Below are positions 8,303 to 17,382 of a DNA stretch of 64,000 nt, piece after piece. Source of the stretch: Pseudobacteroides sp035370245 (GTDB lineage Bacteria > Bacillota > Clostridia > Acetivibrionales > DSM-2933). Made by a program: the position numbers and the translations under genes. Position 1 is the stretch's first letter, and each line of letters starts with the position of its first letter. The notes under the pieces are model-generated. The model did not search any database and was not told the origin of the DNA. It saw only the letters and a program-made list of their open reading frames with translations. Location: assembly GCA_035370245.1 (NCBI GenBank), contig DAOOVO010000010.1:1-64000 (forward strand), given 5' to 3'.

Positions 8303-8845
8303 ATGATGGGAAAGAGGTTATTGGCCATTGTCGTAATAATACCCTTGATACTTGTATTTGGGTTCGAGATGCCCGAGGTATCGGCACTTGAAAGTATGAA
8401 ATATTCCATATCGGGTTACATAACAACCGGCAGCGGTACCAAATGGGACAAGGGTATTGTTGTTGAAGTATCCGGTGTAGGCAATTCTATTACCGACGAA
8501 AGAGGGTATTTTGAGATTTCCGATATACCTGAAAACTCTGTTTGTAACATAAAAATAAGCAAGGAGGGTTATTTACACAGAGAGATTAAAGATGTGCATA
8601 TAAAAGGTGATGTACAAATTAGCACTGAGAGCTCAAAATTACTTCTCTGGGCAGGGGATTTGCAGCAGGATGGAGCAATTAATATGGCAGATGTTTTTTT
8701 GATTGCGTTGCTCTTAAATTCAGCGACAGCAGATATAAAATATAAGAAACATTATGATTTTAATAAAGATGGTACTATTAATATGTCGGATTTGATAATT
8801 ATTGCTGTACACTTCGGTAAAACATCTGCCGACTATCCAAGTTAG
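8303..8845 (+). CDS. Secreted dockerin protein with carboxypeptidase-regulatory-like domain
   Basis: A 180-residue secreted protein. It has a signal peptide (MMGKRLL, hydrophobic core, likely cut after VSA near residue 28), then a small beta-sandwich like the carboxypeptidase regulatory domain (about 32-115, with ITDERGYFEISDIP). At the C-terminus is a type I dockerin made of two calcium-binding repeats (GDLQQDGAINMADVFLI and DFNKDGTINMSDLIII). Dockerins plug enzymes into cellulosome scaffolds through cohesins. No catalytic domain is left: the gene stops with TAG and the same frame then continues as an expansin tail, so it may be the surviving front of a larger gene. The ATG at 8303 is preferred, with a GGGGGG site just before it; upstream GTG codons lack one. 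Confidence 0.8.
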   Translation: MMGKRLLAIVVIIPLILVFGFEMPEVSALESMKYSISGYITTGSGTKWDKGIVVEVSGVGNSITDERGYFEISDIPENSVCNIKISKEGYLHREIKDVHIKGDVQISTESSKLLLWAGDLQQDGAINMADVFLIALLLNSATADIKYKKHYDFNKDGTINMSDLIIIAVHFGKTSADYPS

Positions 8846-9022
8846 GCAACATGGCTGACGCCGTGGAACCATTTTATTGCAAACAATATGGGGACAACTA
8901 CTCCTAGAATAAGGGTAACCGATATCCGTGGGTATACCGTTGAAGATGTTGTTGATTCCCTTTTTGAAGAGGGAACGGAAGGGAACTATATAGTACCTGG
9001 AAATGTACAGTTCCCTGATTGA
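8846..9022 (+). pseudogene. Remnant of an expansin-like protein (C-terminal end)
   Basis: Directly after the dockerin stop codon, in the same frame, 58 more codons are open to a TGA at 9020-9022. They read ATWLTPWNHFIANN, then RVTDIRGYTVEDVV and VPGNVQFPD. From memory this is the typical ending of bacterial expansins (second, cellulose-binding-like domain: a Y/NHF segment, RVTD.RG, then PG.VQFP). There is no start codon with a ribosome binding site, so it is either a deletion relic fused to the dockerin gene or the result of a nonsense mutation at 8843-8845. Expansins loosen plant cell walls and occur in cellulosome producers, which fits the preceding dockerin. Confidence 0.6.
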
Positions 9023-9288
9023 ATACATTTCAAGGCCTTTTTCCAGCTGCTCTTTTAAAAGCTTCAGTAAATTCTCGTCCAAAAAAACACCATCCTTATA
9101 AAGTAATGAATCATATCTATAATATACATTCGGGCGATATAAGAAAAATCTGACATAATATAATTATAAACTTATATAAAAGTCAATAAATAGAAGCCGC
9201 ATAATTTTTGATTAAAAGCACATTATAAAAAGTACATGGAGCAATTGTTTTTATTTACTCATTCTTTACATGAAATGGGGTTGTACAG

Positions 9289-9993
9289 GTGATAATTGCA
9301 GGAATAATTGAAAGCGGAAATGATTGTACCACAATAAACCTCATAAATAAAATATTTAATGATTCAAACAAAAAAATCAGCATTATTAATTCAGGAAGCT
9401 TAACTGGATTGGATTTTAGAAAAGTTCCCGAATATATAAGGGAATTAAAAAAAAACGGTGTTGATATTCTTTTGATTGGTATTAAATTAGAGGATTTAAA
9501 ACATGATGTTTTCTTAGGTTTTAATTTTGATGTAATAATTTTTGTCAATCAAGCCGATGAAATAATAGAAGGAAATAATAACAAAGATAATAACGATATA
9601 AAAGAATTAACGGAAAAACTCTTTTTATTGACGGATGACAAGGGAACTGTTATTTTAAATGCAGATGACCATGAAAGGATTTCTCTTTTGCAGGGAAAAC
9701 GGTATTCCGTTCTTACCTATGGGTTTAACTCAAAAGCCAGTATAACGGCTTCAAGCATAGGTGAAGGAATATATAGGGAGAGCTTTATTTGCTGTCTGCA
9801 GAGAACGTTGTTGACAAAGGACGGAAAAATAATAGAGCCCCAGGAGTTTGATATCAAAGTTAATTCGGGTTTTGTTGATTCATACTCTGTTATGGCTGCT
9901 GCAGCTTTTGCTATCTTTTTAGGAGCCATTTTAACACCCTACTCAAAGAATAATGACATATCATTCAGCGATCAAAAACCAAAACTCTATTGA
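9289..9993 (+). CDS. Mur-ligase-like protein with degenerate P-loop
   Basis: A 234-residue protein that aligns by eye with the N-terminal part of the ATP-binding core of MurE/MurC-type ligases. GTVILNADDHE (about 121-131) corresponds to their AVINADD motif, VLTYGFNSKASI follows as in MurE, and GFVDSYSVMAAAAFAIFLG matches the G.FN..N..AA.A helix. The P-loop that should read GTNGKTTT is replaced by IESGNDCTTIN, losing the lysine, and the C-terminal ligase domain is absent. Ligase activity is therefore unlikely. It could be a regulatory or vestigial paralogue. The start is GTG with GGGG eight bases upstream. No operon partner is evident. Confidence 0.55.
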   Translation: MIIAGIIESGNDCTTINLINKIFNDSNKKISIINSGSLTGLDFRKVPEYIRELKKNGVDILLIGIKLEDLKHDVFLGFNFDVIIFVNQADEIIEGNNNKDNNDIKELTEKLFLLTDDKGTVILNADDHERISLLQGKRYSVLTYGFNSKASITASSIGEGIYRESFICCLQRTLLTKDGKIIEPQEFDIKVNSGFVDSYSVMAAAAFAIFLGAILTPYSKNNDISFSDQKPKLY

Positions 9994-10311
9994 TTTAACA
10001 ATGAAAAATACCGCGTTATTAATTGGAAAAAAAGAAATTCAGGGATGTTCAAGACATAAAATATATAATATAATATATAACTAGCATTAAGTAACAATTA
10101 TATACAGATTAAAAATATTTTTTAATATTTTTACAGGTGTAAAATTATTGCTATAAAGCGGATAAATTATAGCGTTAATAAATATAAAATTTGGTGGACC
10201 AAATGAAATAAAGGAAAATAATATACTTCTAAATTTTGATTTTGGCGAATAGATATACACTAGATAAAATATAAAGATGTACGGTGGATTAGAGAGGAGA
10301 GTGGGCGGCGG
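9994..10311. other. AT-rich intergenic stretch, no gene seen
   Basis: 318 bases of very AT-rich DNA before the SSB-like gene. It contains a weak hairpin (AAAAATATT against AATATTTTT, near 10110-10130) and several TATAAT-like hexamers, but no coding frame or structured RNA that I can support. Confidence 0.5.
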
Positions 10312-11016
10312 ATGGTCGGAAACATCATTGAGAACAACATGGTGACCATATCCGGTACGATTGTTACGAATTTGGAATTCAGTCATGAAGTGTATGGTGA
10401 AGGTTTTTATTATTTTATGATGGATGTTCCAAGGCTTAGTGAAAGCTATGATAGAATCCCTGTTACTGTTTCTGAACGATTGACTTCCAAACAAAAATTG
10501 GAGATTGGTAAGGTAGTAGAAATCGAAGGACAGTTCCGATCCTATAACAGTTATAATAATGAAGGAAACAAATTGGTTTTAACTGTTTTCGCCAGGGAGA
10601 TTGTATTTCTTGAAGATGAAAAGAGAATAAAGAATCCAAATCAGATATTTTTGAACGGGTATATATGTAAAAAGCCTATTTACAGAATGACACCCTTTGG
10701 GCGTGAAATAACCGATATACTTCTGGCTGTAAACAGGCATTACAATAAATCCGACTATATCCCGTGTATTACATGGGGAAGAAATGCAAGGTTTTCTGAA
10801 AGTCTTTCAATTGGTGACAATATAAAGGTTTGGGGAAGAATTCAAAGCAGAAACTACCAGAAAAAGCAGGAGTCAGGAGAGACGGTGACAAAGGTAGCCT
10901 ATGAGATTTCCGTTTCGAAAATGGAAGTATGTAAGGATAAGGATGAAGCAGAGGGAAATAATACCGACAAAAATGATAATGCGGACAAAAGTGAATGCAA
11001 TAAATGCGAAGATTGA
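10312..11016 (+). CDS. SSB-like protein with two OB folds
   Basis: A 234-residue protein that appears to contain two successive single-strand-binding OB folds: residues about 8-98 (MVTISGTIVTN to FAREIVFLEDE) and 108-205 (NQIFLNGYICKKPIYR through CITWGRNAR to VSKMEV). The second half carries typical SSB features (G.I...P..R.T..G.E, then a W in the central strand). The tail (206-234) is rich in Asp, Glu, Lys and Asn, resembling the flexible acidic tail of SSB proteins. It sits just before priA, the replication-restart helicase, with a terminator between, so a role in DNA replication or repair is plausible. A second, canonical ssb gene is expected elsewhere. Confidence 0.65.
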   Translation: MVGNIIENNMVTISGTIVTNLEFSHEVYGEGFYYFMMDVPRLSESYDRIPVTVSERLTSKQKLEIGKVVEIEGQFRSYNSYNNEGNKLVLTVFAREIVFLEDEKRIKNPNQIFLNGYICKKPIYRMTPFGREITDILLAVNRHYNKSDYIPCITWGRNARFSESLSIGDNIKVWGRIQSRNYQKKQESGETVTKVAYEISVSKMEVCKDKDEAEGNNTDKNDNADKSECNKCED

Positions 11017-11071
11017 CAGTACATATCTAAAAACAATACCTTGATATTTTACGGTAAGACATAATATATAA

Positions 11072-11102
11072 AAAATTACCTGAATAGGCAGGTAATTTTT
11101 TT
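11072..11102 (+). terminator. Terminator after the SSB-like gene
   Basis: Perfect 11-bp stem (AAAATTACCTG at 11072-11082 with CAGGTAATTTT at 11089-11099), a six-base loop and a following T run. Confidence 0.9.
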
Positions 11103-11168
11103 AATGCCTATAAAAAGTATGATATCATATAAAAAGATAATTTATATACTTATGAAGAGAGGAATTTG

Positions 11169-13634
11169 ATGAGCCGTATTGCTTTAATTATTTTAAGTGA
11201 TTCATCAAGAGAATACGATAAGGAATATACATACCTTGTGCCTGAGGAATATATTGGGAATGTCTGCCCCGGAAGCAGAGTAATTGTTCCCTTTGGAAAT
11301 TACAACAGGAATGCAGAAGGCTTTGTTATGGCTATTGAGGATGTTGCGGATGTTGAGGAACTCGAATTGCCATACCGCCTTAAATATATTAAAAAGGTTT
11401 TGGACGACATAAAATGGCTGGATCAGTGGTCAATAAACTTATGCAGATGGATGCGGGAAAGGTATATATGTACTTATTACGATGCATTAAAATGCATGAT
11501 TCCACCCGGAGTTGGAGTAAAAAGCATAAAAACTGTGACTCTTAAGAAGAACATTGAGCATAATAACCAAACCATACAGGATATAATAGACTTGCTTGTG
11601 GAAAATGGCGGAGAGTGCGGGTTGGATGAGCTGGCCGATCGTATCGATAAAAAGACAATCGGTAAGTTTATAAAGCAGATGGAAAAGGAAGATATAATAT
11701 CCATAAAAGAGGAGTTTATCAATAAGGCAAGAGAAAAGAAAGTGAGAGTAGCTTCTTTGGCACTTCCTGTTGAAGAAATAGATGAGGCAATAAATGGAAA
11801 TAAAATAAAAAACATTCAGCAGATAAGAGTTTTGGAAATTTTGAAGGAAGCGGAGTACCTATCGGTTTCAGATATTGTAAAATTTTCAGGTGCTTCCTCA
11901 AGTTCTGTAAATACATTGAAGAAACATGGGTATATATATTATAAGGAGATTGAAGTTAAAAGAGATCCCTATATCGGGAGAACCTATGCAAGGACAGAGG
12001 CATTCAAGCCCACGAAGGAGCAGGCGGAAGTATTGAAAGATGCTTTAGATAAAATAGAAGCAGGAGAGTTTTATGAAGCATTGCTTCATGGAGTGACGGG
12101 AAGCGGAAAAACAGAGGTTTATTTACAGCTAATTAAGGCATGCTATGATAAAGGGATGAGTGCAATTGTTTTAGTTCCGGAAATATCTCTTACCCCTCAA
12201 ATGGTGGAGAGGTTTAAAAGCAGGTTCGGCGATGAGGTGGCGGTTCTCCATAGCAGGCTTTCAGGGGGGCAGAGATATGACCAATGGAGGCTTATAAGAG
12301 AAGGTAAAAAAAGAGTTGTGGTTGGGGCCAGATCGGCAATTTTTGCTCCATTGGAAAGGCTTGGAATAATAATAATAGACGAAGAACATGAGAGCTCATA
12401 TAAATCAGAAACAACCCCAAAATACCATGCAAGGGATATAGCAAGACAGAGATGTATTGCGAGCAATGCTGTATTGCTCTACGGCTCGGCGACACCTTCC
12501 GTTGAGACATATTATAGGGCACTGCGAGGAGAAATAGGCCTTTATACAATGTTGGAGAGACCCAACAATGCCGTTTTGCCAAAGGTAGAAATCGTTGACA
12601 TGCGAAACGAGCTAAATGAAGGCAATCGGTCTATGTTTAGCAATAAACTTGCACAGGAAATAAAAAGGAATATTGAACTCAATCAGCAAACAATATTATT
12701 TTTGAATAGGAGAGGGTATTCATTCTTTGTAATGTGCAGAAACTGCGGATTTACCATGAAATGTCCCAATTGCAGTATTAGCCTTACTTATCATGCCAAT
12801 AATGAAAGACTTATTTGCCATTACTGCGGCTTTACCATTAAAAATCCTGCAACATGTCCTAAGTGCAACAGCAGAAGCATCAGGCACTTTGGAACGGGTA
12901 CACAAAAAATTGAGGATGAAGCAAGGAAGGTGTTTGAGGGCTGTTCGACCATCAGGATGGATATGGATACAACTGCTGCTAAGGGTTCCCATGAAAAAAT
13001 TCTTACCGATTTTAAAGAGAAAAACATAAATATAATGATAGGAACTCAAATGATAGCAAAGGGACATGATTTTCCAAACGTTACATTAGTTGGGGTGTTA
13101 GCTGCTGACAGTATGCTGAATTTAGGAGATTTCAGGGCATCGGAGAAAACATTTCAGCTTATAACACAGGTTGCAGGGCGTGCAGGCAGGGGACAGATTA
13201 AGGGAAGGGTTATAATTCAATCCTATAATACCGAAGACTTTAGCATATTGACTGCTTGCAACCATGATTATATGGGCTTTTACAAACATGAAATATTGAT
13301 TCGGGAGAAGCTTGGATATCCGCCCTTTACAAACATAGGTGTTGTTATCATAAGCGGACCGGATGATAAAACTGCATCAGATTATGCGAAGGAAACGGCA
13401 GATATAATTGCTGAGATCATGAAGGACAGCGGTTCAAATCCGGAGGTGTATGGACCCATGAGAGCACCCCTTGCATATATAAAAAAGAAATATAGGTGGA
13501 GAATTATACTAAAATGTAACAATATTGACAATATTATTAATACATTTACATGTTTAAAGGACAGATTATACAAAAAATTTGAAAAATACTGTGTAGAAAT
13601 GAGTATGGATATAAATCCGTTTAATATGTTATAA
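11169..13634 (+). CDS. priA: Primosomal protein N' (replication restart helicase PriA)
   Basis: An 821-residue superfamily 2 DNA helicase that reloads the replisome at stalled forks. Seen in order: an N-terminal DNA-binding domain, Walker A GVTGSGKTE near 308-316, the DEEH box near 403, and a zinc-binding insert with four CxxC pairs (about 522-572: CRNCG, CPNC, CHYCG, CPKC). Helicase motifs V/VI follow (GTQMIAKGHDFPNV and QVAGRAGRG). The ATG at 11169 is chosen over the TTG at 11166 because GAGAGG then lies six bases upstream. It heads the conserved priA-def-fmt gene order. Confidence 0.96.
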   Translation: MSRIALIILSDSSREYDKEYTYLVPEEYIGNVCPGSRVIVPFGNYNRNAEGFVMAIEDVADVEELELPYRLKYIKKVLDDIKWLDQWSINLCRWMRERYICTYYDALKCMIPPGVGVKSIKTVTLKKNIEHNNQTIQDIIDLLVENGGECGLDELADRIDKKTIGKFIKQMEKEDIISIKEEFINKAREKKVRVASLALPVEEIDEAINGNKIKNIQQIRVLEILKEAEYLSVSDIVKFSGASSSSVNTLKKHGYIYYKEIEVKRDPYIGRTYARTEAFKPTKEQAEVLKDALDKIEAGEFYEALLHGVTGSGKTEVYLQLIKACYDKGMSAIVLVPEISLTPQMVERFKSRFGDEVAVLHSRLSGGQRYDQWRLIREGKKRVVVGARSAIFAPLERLGIIIIDEEHESSYKSETTPKYHARDIARQRCIASNAVLLYGSATPSVETYYRALRGEIGLYTMLERPNNAVLPKVEIVDMRNELNEGNRSMFSNKLAQEIKRNIELNQQTILFLNRRGYSFFVMCRNCGFTMKCPNCSISLTYHANNERLICHYCGFTIKNPATCPKCNSRSIRHFGTGTQKIEDEARKVFEGCSTIRMDMDTTAAKGSHEKILTDFKEKNINIMIGTQMIAKGHDFPNVTLVGVLAADSMLNLGDFRASEKTFQLITQVAGRAGRGQIKGRVIIQSYNTEDFSILTACNHDYMGFYKHEILIREKLGYPPFTNIGVVIISGPDDKTASDYAKETADIIAEIMKDSGSNPEVYGPMRAPLAYIKKKYRWRIILKCNNIDNIINTFTCLKDRLYKKFEKYCVEMSMDINPFNML

Positions 13635-13763
13635 TTTTAAAATGTGAATTTTAAAGCTATATTTTTAAAACAATATTTTAAACATATAAAGATATATAAA
13701 GCATGATTGAATGACTTAATATCAATTGTGTTTTGAATTATAACCTTTTGGAGGAGATATTTT

Positions 13764-14261
13764 ATGGCAATTAGGATTATTAGAGAAGATGGAGATGAGG
13801 TTTTAAGGAAGAAGGCAAGGGAAGTAGGTACTATTGATGATAGAATTGTTGAACTTGTTAAGGATATGACCGAAACAATGTATGAATATGATGGTGTTGG
13901 CCTTGCAGCACCCCAGGTAGGTATTTTAAAGAGAATTGTGGTTATTGATGTAGGTAACGGACCTCTTGAGCTTATAAATCCGGAAATAATTAAAGAAGAC
14001 GGTGAAGAAACAGAGATTGAAGGCTGCTTAAGTGTGCCTGATGTTGTAGGTGAGGTTAAAAGACCCTATAAGGTTACTGTTGAGGCGAAAAACTTAAAGG
14101 GTCAGGATATAGTTGTTGAGGGAGAAGGGCTTTTGGCGAGAGCTTTGTGCCATGAAATCGATCACCTTAACGGTGTGTTGTTTACGGATAGAGCAGAGAA
14201 GATTATAAATAAAAGCGAATTAAACAATGAAAAAAGACAAAAATCAAATAATAAAGATTAA
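13764..14261 (+). CDS. def: Peptide deformylase
   Basis: A 165-residue metalloenzyme that removes the formyl group from the N-terminal methionine of new proteins. All three deformylase motifs are intact: GVGLAAPQVG (about 46-55), EGCLSVP with the metal-binding cysteine, and HEIDHLNG with the two metal-binding histidines and the catalytic glutamate. A strong site (GGAGGAG) precedes the ATG. The next gene makes the formyl-methionyl-tRNA on whose products this enzyme acts. Confidence 0.97.
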   Translation: MAIRIIREDGDEVLRKKAREVGTIDDRIVELVKDMTETMYEYDGVGLAAPQVGILKRIVVIDVGNGPLELINPEIIKEDGEETEIEGCLSVPDVVGEVKRPYKVTVEAKNLKGQDIVVEGEGLLARALCHEIDHLNGVLFTDRAEKIINKSELNNEKRQKSNNKD

Positions 14262-14291
14262 TTGTACTTTTGTATATGAGGAGTGAGAGTA

Positions 14292-15230
14292 TTGAGAATA
14301 GTCTTCATGGGAACTCCGGAGTTTGCAGTTCCAAGCATTAAAATGCTGGTTGAGAATAACTACAATGTGGTTGCTGCCGTTACGCAGCCTGATAAGCCGA
14401 AGGGCAGAGGGAATAAAATTACACCGCCACCTGTTAAGGTATACGCAGAGGAAAAGGGTATAATTGTGCTGCAGCCTGAAAAAATAAAAACAGGTGAGTT
14501 TTTTAGGCAGTTGGAGGCTTTGAAGCCTGATTTGTTTGTAACTGTAGCTTATGGAAGGATACTTCCACAGGATATATTGGAGCTTCCGCCTTTAGGATGC
14601 ATTAATGTCCATGGTTCTCTTCTTCCGAAATACAGGGGAGCTGCACCAATTCAGTGGGCCATAATAAACGGTGATAAAAAAACAGGTATAACCACAATGT
14701 ACACAGATGTGGGAATGGACACAGGCGACATGCTTCTTAAGCGTGAGGTGGAAATACCGATGAATATGACTGCAGGAGAGCTTCATGATTGTTTATCCAT
14801 AGTAGGTGCTGATGTTCTTAAGGAGACTTTGGAATGTCTTAAAAACGGAACGCTCAAAAGGGAAAAACAGAACGAAGATGAAGCAACCTATGCACCTATG
14901 ATGAAAAAAGAGACAGGTTCAATTGATTGGAACAAAAGTGCATTTGATATACATAATCTGGTAAGAGGTACAAATCCCTGGCCGGGAGCTTATACCAAGT
15001 TTTGCGGATGCAATCTTAAAATTTGTAAAACACAGCTTATAGAAGGCAATAACAAGGTCCGGGACTGCAAGCCGGGTACAATAATAAAGAAAGATAAAAA
15101 TGGCCTCATGGTTGCTTGTGGGGACGGAGTTATAAATATAGTAGAGATTCAGCCTGAGTCATGCAGAAAAATGACTGTTGAAGAATATTTGTGCGGACAT
15201 AAAGTAAACGAAGGTGACGTAATTGGATAA
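14292..15230 (+). CDS. fmt: Methionyl-tRNA formyltransferase
   Basis: A 312-residue enzyme that formylates initiator Met-tRNA with 10-formyltetrahydrofolate. It has the FMGTPEFAVP start, the catalytic region NVHGSLLPKYRGAAPIQWAI, the TGITTM..D.GMDTGD segment, and a C-terminal OB-like tRNA-binding domain. The start is TTG at 14292, where GAGGAG lies eight bases upstream; the GTG at 14283 would overlap that site. It overlaps the next gene by eight bases. Confidence 0.95.
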   Translation: MRIVFMGTPEFAVPSIKMLVENNYNVVAAVTQPDKPKGRGNKITPPPVKVYAEEKGIIVLQPEKIKTGEFFRQLEALKPDLFVTVAYGRILPQDILELPPLGCINVHGSLLPKYRGAAPIQWAIINGDKKTGITTMYTDVGMDTGDMLLKREVEIPMNMTAGELHDCLSIVGADVLKETLECLKNGTLKREKQNEDEATYAPMMKKETGSIDWNKSAFDIHNLVRGTNPWPGAYTKFCGCNLKICKTQLIEGNNKVRDCKPGTIIKKDKNGLMVACGDGVINIVEIQPESCRKMTVEEYLCGHKVNEGDVIG

Positions 15231-15969
15231 ATATTTAAAGAAGTTTTTATATCTTTCAATAGCGGTAATATTTGCATTATGCCTTTTTATTTTAGGTATG
15301 GTGTTTATTTACCGCAATTTTACTATTTCCAATTACAATTTTATAATAATTTTGGTAATTATGGTTTTTATTGGGATAACAGCTTTTATTGTTGTATCAA
15401 TCCCCATTATTCTTAAAGCCTACAGGGCTAAGAGGATAAAACATTCATTGGCTGCTTTCGCCAAATCAAGTCTCAATATTCTTTTCCCGCTCATATCTCT
15501 TCTTTTAAAAATATTAAAGAATAATAAGGATACCATTCGGAGATTTTATATAGATATCAACAATATATTGACTGAGTCGGCAGGTATAAAGTGCAAGCCT
15601 GATGATTTGATGTTGATATTGCCTCATTGTCTTCAAAATTTTGAATGTAAAATTAAAATAACTTCCGACATAAGAGATTGTAAAAACTGCGATCGCTGTA
15701 CCATTGGAGATATAAAAAACATGGCATCCGATATGGGGATAAAGGTATTTGTGGTTACGGGAGGCACTGCAGCAAGAAACGTAATAGTAAATGAGAAGCC
15801 AAAAATAGTAGTGGCGGTGGCTTGTGAAAGAGACCTTATAAGTGGTATATTTGATTTTAAGAACTTATGTGTTATAGGTGTGACAAATGAGAGGCCTAAC
15901 GGTCCCTGTAAGGATACATTCGTTAATGTAGAAACACTTAGAAATAAGCTGGACATGCTTATAATATAA
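15223..15969 (+). CDS. DUF116 membrane protein
   Basis: A 248-residue protein with two N-terminal membrane helices (about 8-30 and 40-65) and a soluble part of the DUF116 family. That part has a cysteine cluster around residues 139-161 (LPHCLQNFEC, then CKNCDRC) that could bind a metal or Fe-S cluster, followed by VTGGTAARN and VAVACERDL. Its biochemical role is not established. It starts with TTG inside the end of fmt, with AAGGTG upstream, so it is translationally coupled to formyltransferase. The def-fmt-DUF116-rsmB order is common in clostridia as I recall. Confidence 0.8.
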   Translation: MDKYLKKFLYLSIAVIFALCLFILGMVFIYRNFTISNYNFIIILVIMVFIGITAFIVVSIPIILKAYRAKRIKHSLAAFAKSSLNILFPLISLLLKILKNNKDTIRRFYIDINNILTESAGIKCKPDDLMLILPHCLQNFECKIKITSDIRDCKNCDRCTIGDIKNMASDMGIKVFVVTGGTAARNVIVNEKPKIVVAVACERDLISGIFDFKNLCVIGVTNERPNGPCKDTFVNVETLRNKLDMLII

Positions 15970-16022
15970 AATGATAAAGACGAGAATTTATTATAAATTT
16001 ACTGTAAAGAGAGACTTAAAAT

Positions 16023-17372
16023 ATGGCTATTGATTTACCTAGAGAAATTGCATTAAAAACTATATATGATATAAATGAAAAAGGTGCTTATTCAAACATC
16101 GCTTTAAACAAGCAACTTATGAGCAGTACCTTTAAAGATGTGGACAGGGCGTTTATAACTGATTTGGTATACGGAACAATAAAGTGGAAGCTGACTATTG
16201 ACTATGTTATAAGCAGCTTTTCCAGTATAAAGCTCAAAAAAATATCGCCATGGATAATCAACATATTAAGGCTTGGAGTTTATCAGATATTATACATGGA
16301 CAGGATACCGGAGTCAGCAGCCTGCAATGAAAGTGTCAAGCTTGCCAAAAAGTTTGGACATGCAGCCTCAAGCGGTTTTGTAAACGGTATATTGAGAAAT
16401 GTAGCAAGAAATAAGAGCAGTATTACATACCCCGATAAAAAAAAGAATCCTGTTATGTATTTGTCCGTTAAGTACTCCCATCCCGAATGGCTTGTGGAAA
16501 AATGGATTTCGGATTTTGGATTTGATTTTACCGAAGACTTGCTTAAAAGCAATAATGAAGTCCCGGATTTTACCGTAAGGGTGAATACACTAAAAACTTC
16601 AAAGGAAGACCTCATGGCGGAATTGGCAAAAAATGGGATACAAGCTGTTGAAGGGAAAGCTGTGAAGGAAGCTATTATATTGGAAAATCCCGGGTCCTTC
16701 TTAAATCTGAGTTCATATAAATTGGGGCATTTTCAGGTACAGGACGAAAGTTCAATGCTGTCTGCAATAATTCTTGACCCCAAACCGGGAGAATTGGTTA
16801 TCGATGTTTGCAGTGCACCTGGCGGCAAGGCGACACATATGGCACAGATAATGAAAAACAAGGGGCAAATTATAGCAAGGGATGTTCATGAGCATAAAAT
16901 AGATATCATAAATGAGGCCGCAAAGCGTCTTGGAATAAGTATAATAAAAGCAGAGGTATATGATGCCGTATCGGTTGATGAAAGATTGCTGGAAAAAGCA
17001 GACAGGGTACTTGTTGATGCGCCGTGTACGGGTTATGGTATAATAAGAAAAAAACCCGATATAAAATGGGCCAGAACTTTGACGGATATTAAAGAGATAA
17101 CGGATATTCAGTTTAAAATATTATGTGCTGCTTCAAAGTATGTTAAGCCGGGAGGCTCTATTGTATACAGTACCTGTACAATTGAAAAGGAAGAAAACAG
17201 GGATTTGGTTGAAAGGTTTTTAGCTTATAATAATGATTTTGAGTTTGAGGAATTTGACCAATTATTACCTGAAGTTTTAAAAGAACACTCGGGAAAAGGA
17301 TATATAGAATTATACCCCAATATAAACGGGATAGATGGCTTTTTTATAGCAAAAATGAAAAGAAAAGGATAG
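16023..17372 (+). CDS. rsmB: 16S rRNA (cytosine-967-C5)-methyltransferase RsmB
   Basis: A 449-residue RNA methyltransferase. The N-terminal 150 residues are the NusB-like RNA-binding domain. The C-terminal half is the SAM-dependent domain with CSAPGGKATHMA (SAM binding), DAPCTGYG and the catalytic STCTIEKEEN, whose cysteine attacks the base. Length is normal for the family. It sits between the DUF116 gene and rlmN in a run of translation-related genes. Confidence 0.95.
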   Translation: MAIDLPREIALKTIYDINEKGAYSNIALNKQLMSSTFKDVDRAFITDLVYGTIKWKLTIDYVISSFSSIKLKKISPWIINILRLGVYQILYMDRIPESAACNESVKLAKKFGHAASSGFVNGILRNVARNKSSITYPDKKKNPVMYLSVKYSHPEWLVEKWISDFGFDFTEDLLKSNNEVPDFTVRVNTLKTSKEDLMAELAKNGIQAVEGKAVKEAIILENPGSFLNLSSYKLGHFQVQDESSMLSAIILDPKPGELVIDVCSAPGGKATHMAQIMKNKGQIIARDVHEHKIDIINEAAKRLGISIIKAEVYDAVSVDERLLEKADRVLVDAPCTGYGIIRKKPDIKWARTLTDIKEITDIQFKILCAASKYVKPGGSIVYSTCTIEKEENRDLVERFLAYNNDFEFEEFDQLLPEVLKEHSGKGYIELYPNINGIDGFFIAKMKRKG

Positions 17373-17382
17373 TTGTGGAAAA

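Noticed and set aside
8843..9022. TAG read-through (for example pyrrolysine) joining dockerin and expansin tail
   Set aside because: The dockerin ends at a normal place and the expansin part lacks most of its domains. No read-through signal or pyrrolysine machinery is visible, so gene decay is simpler.
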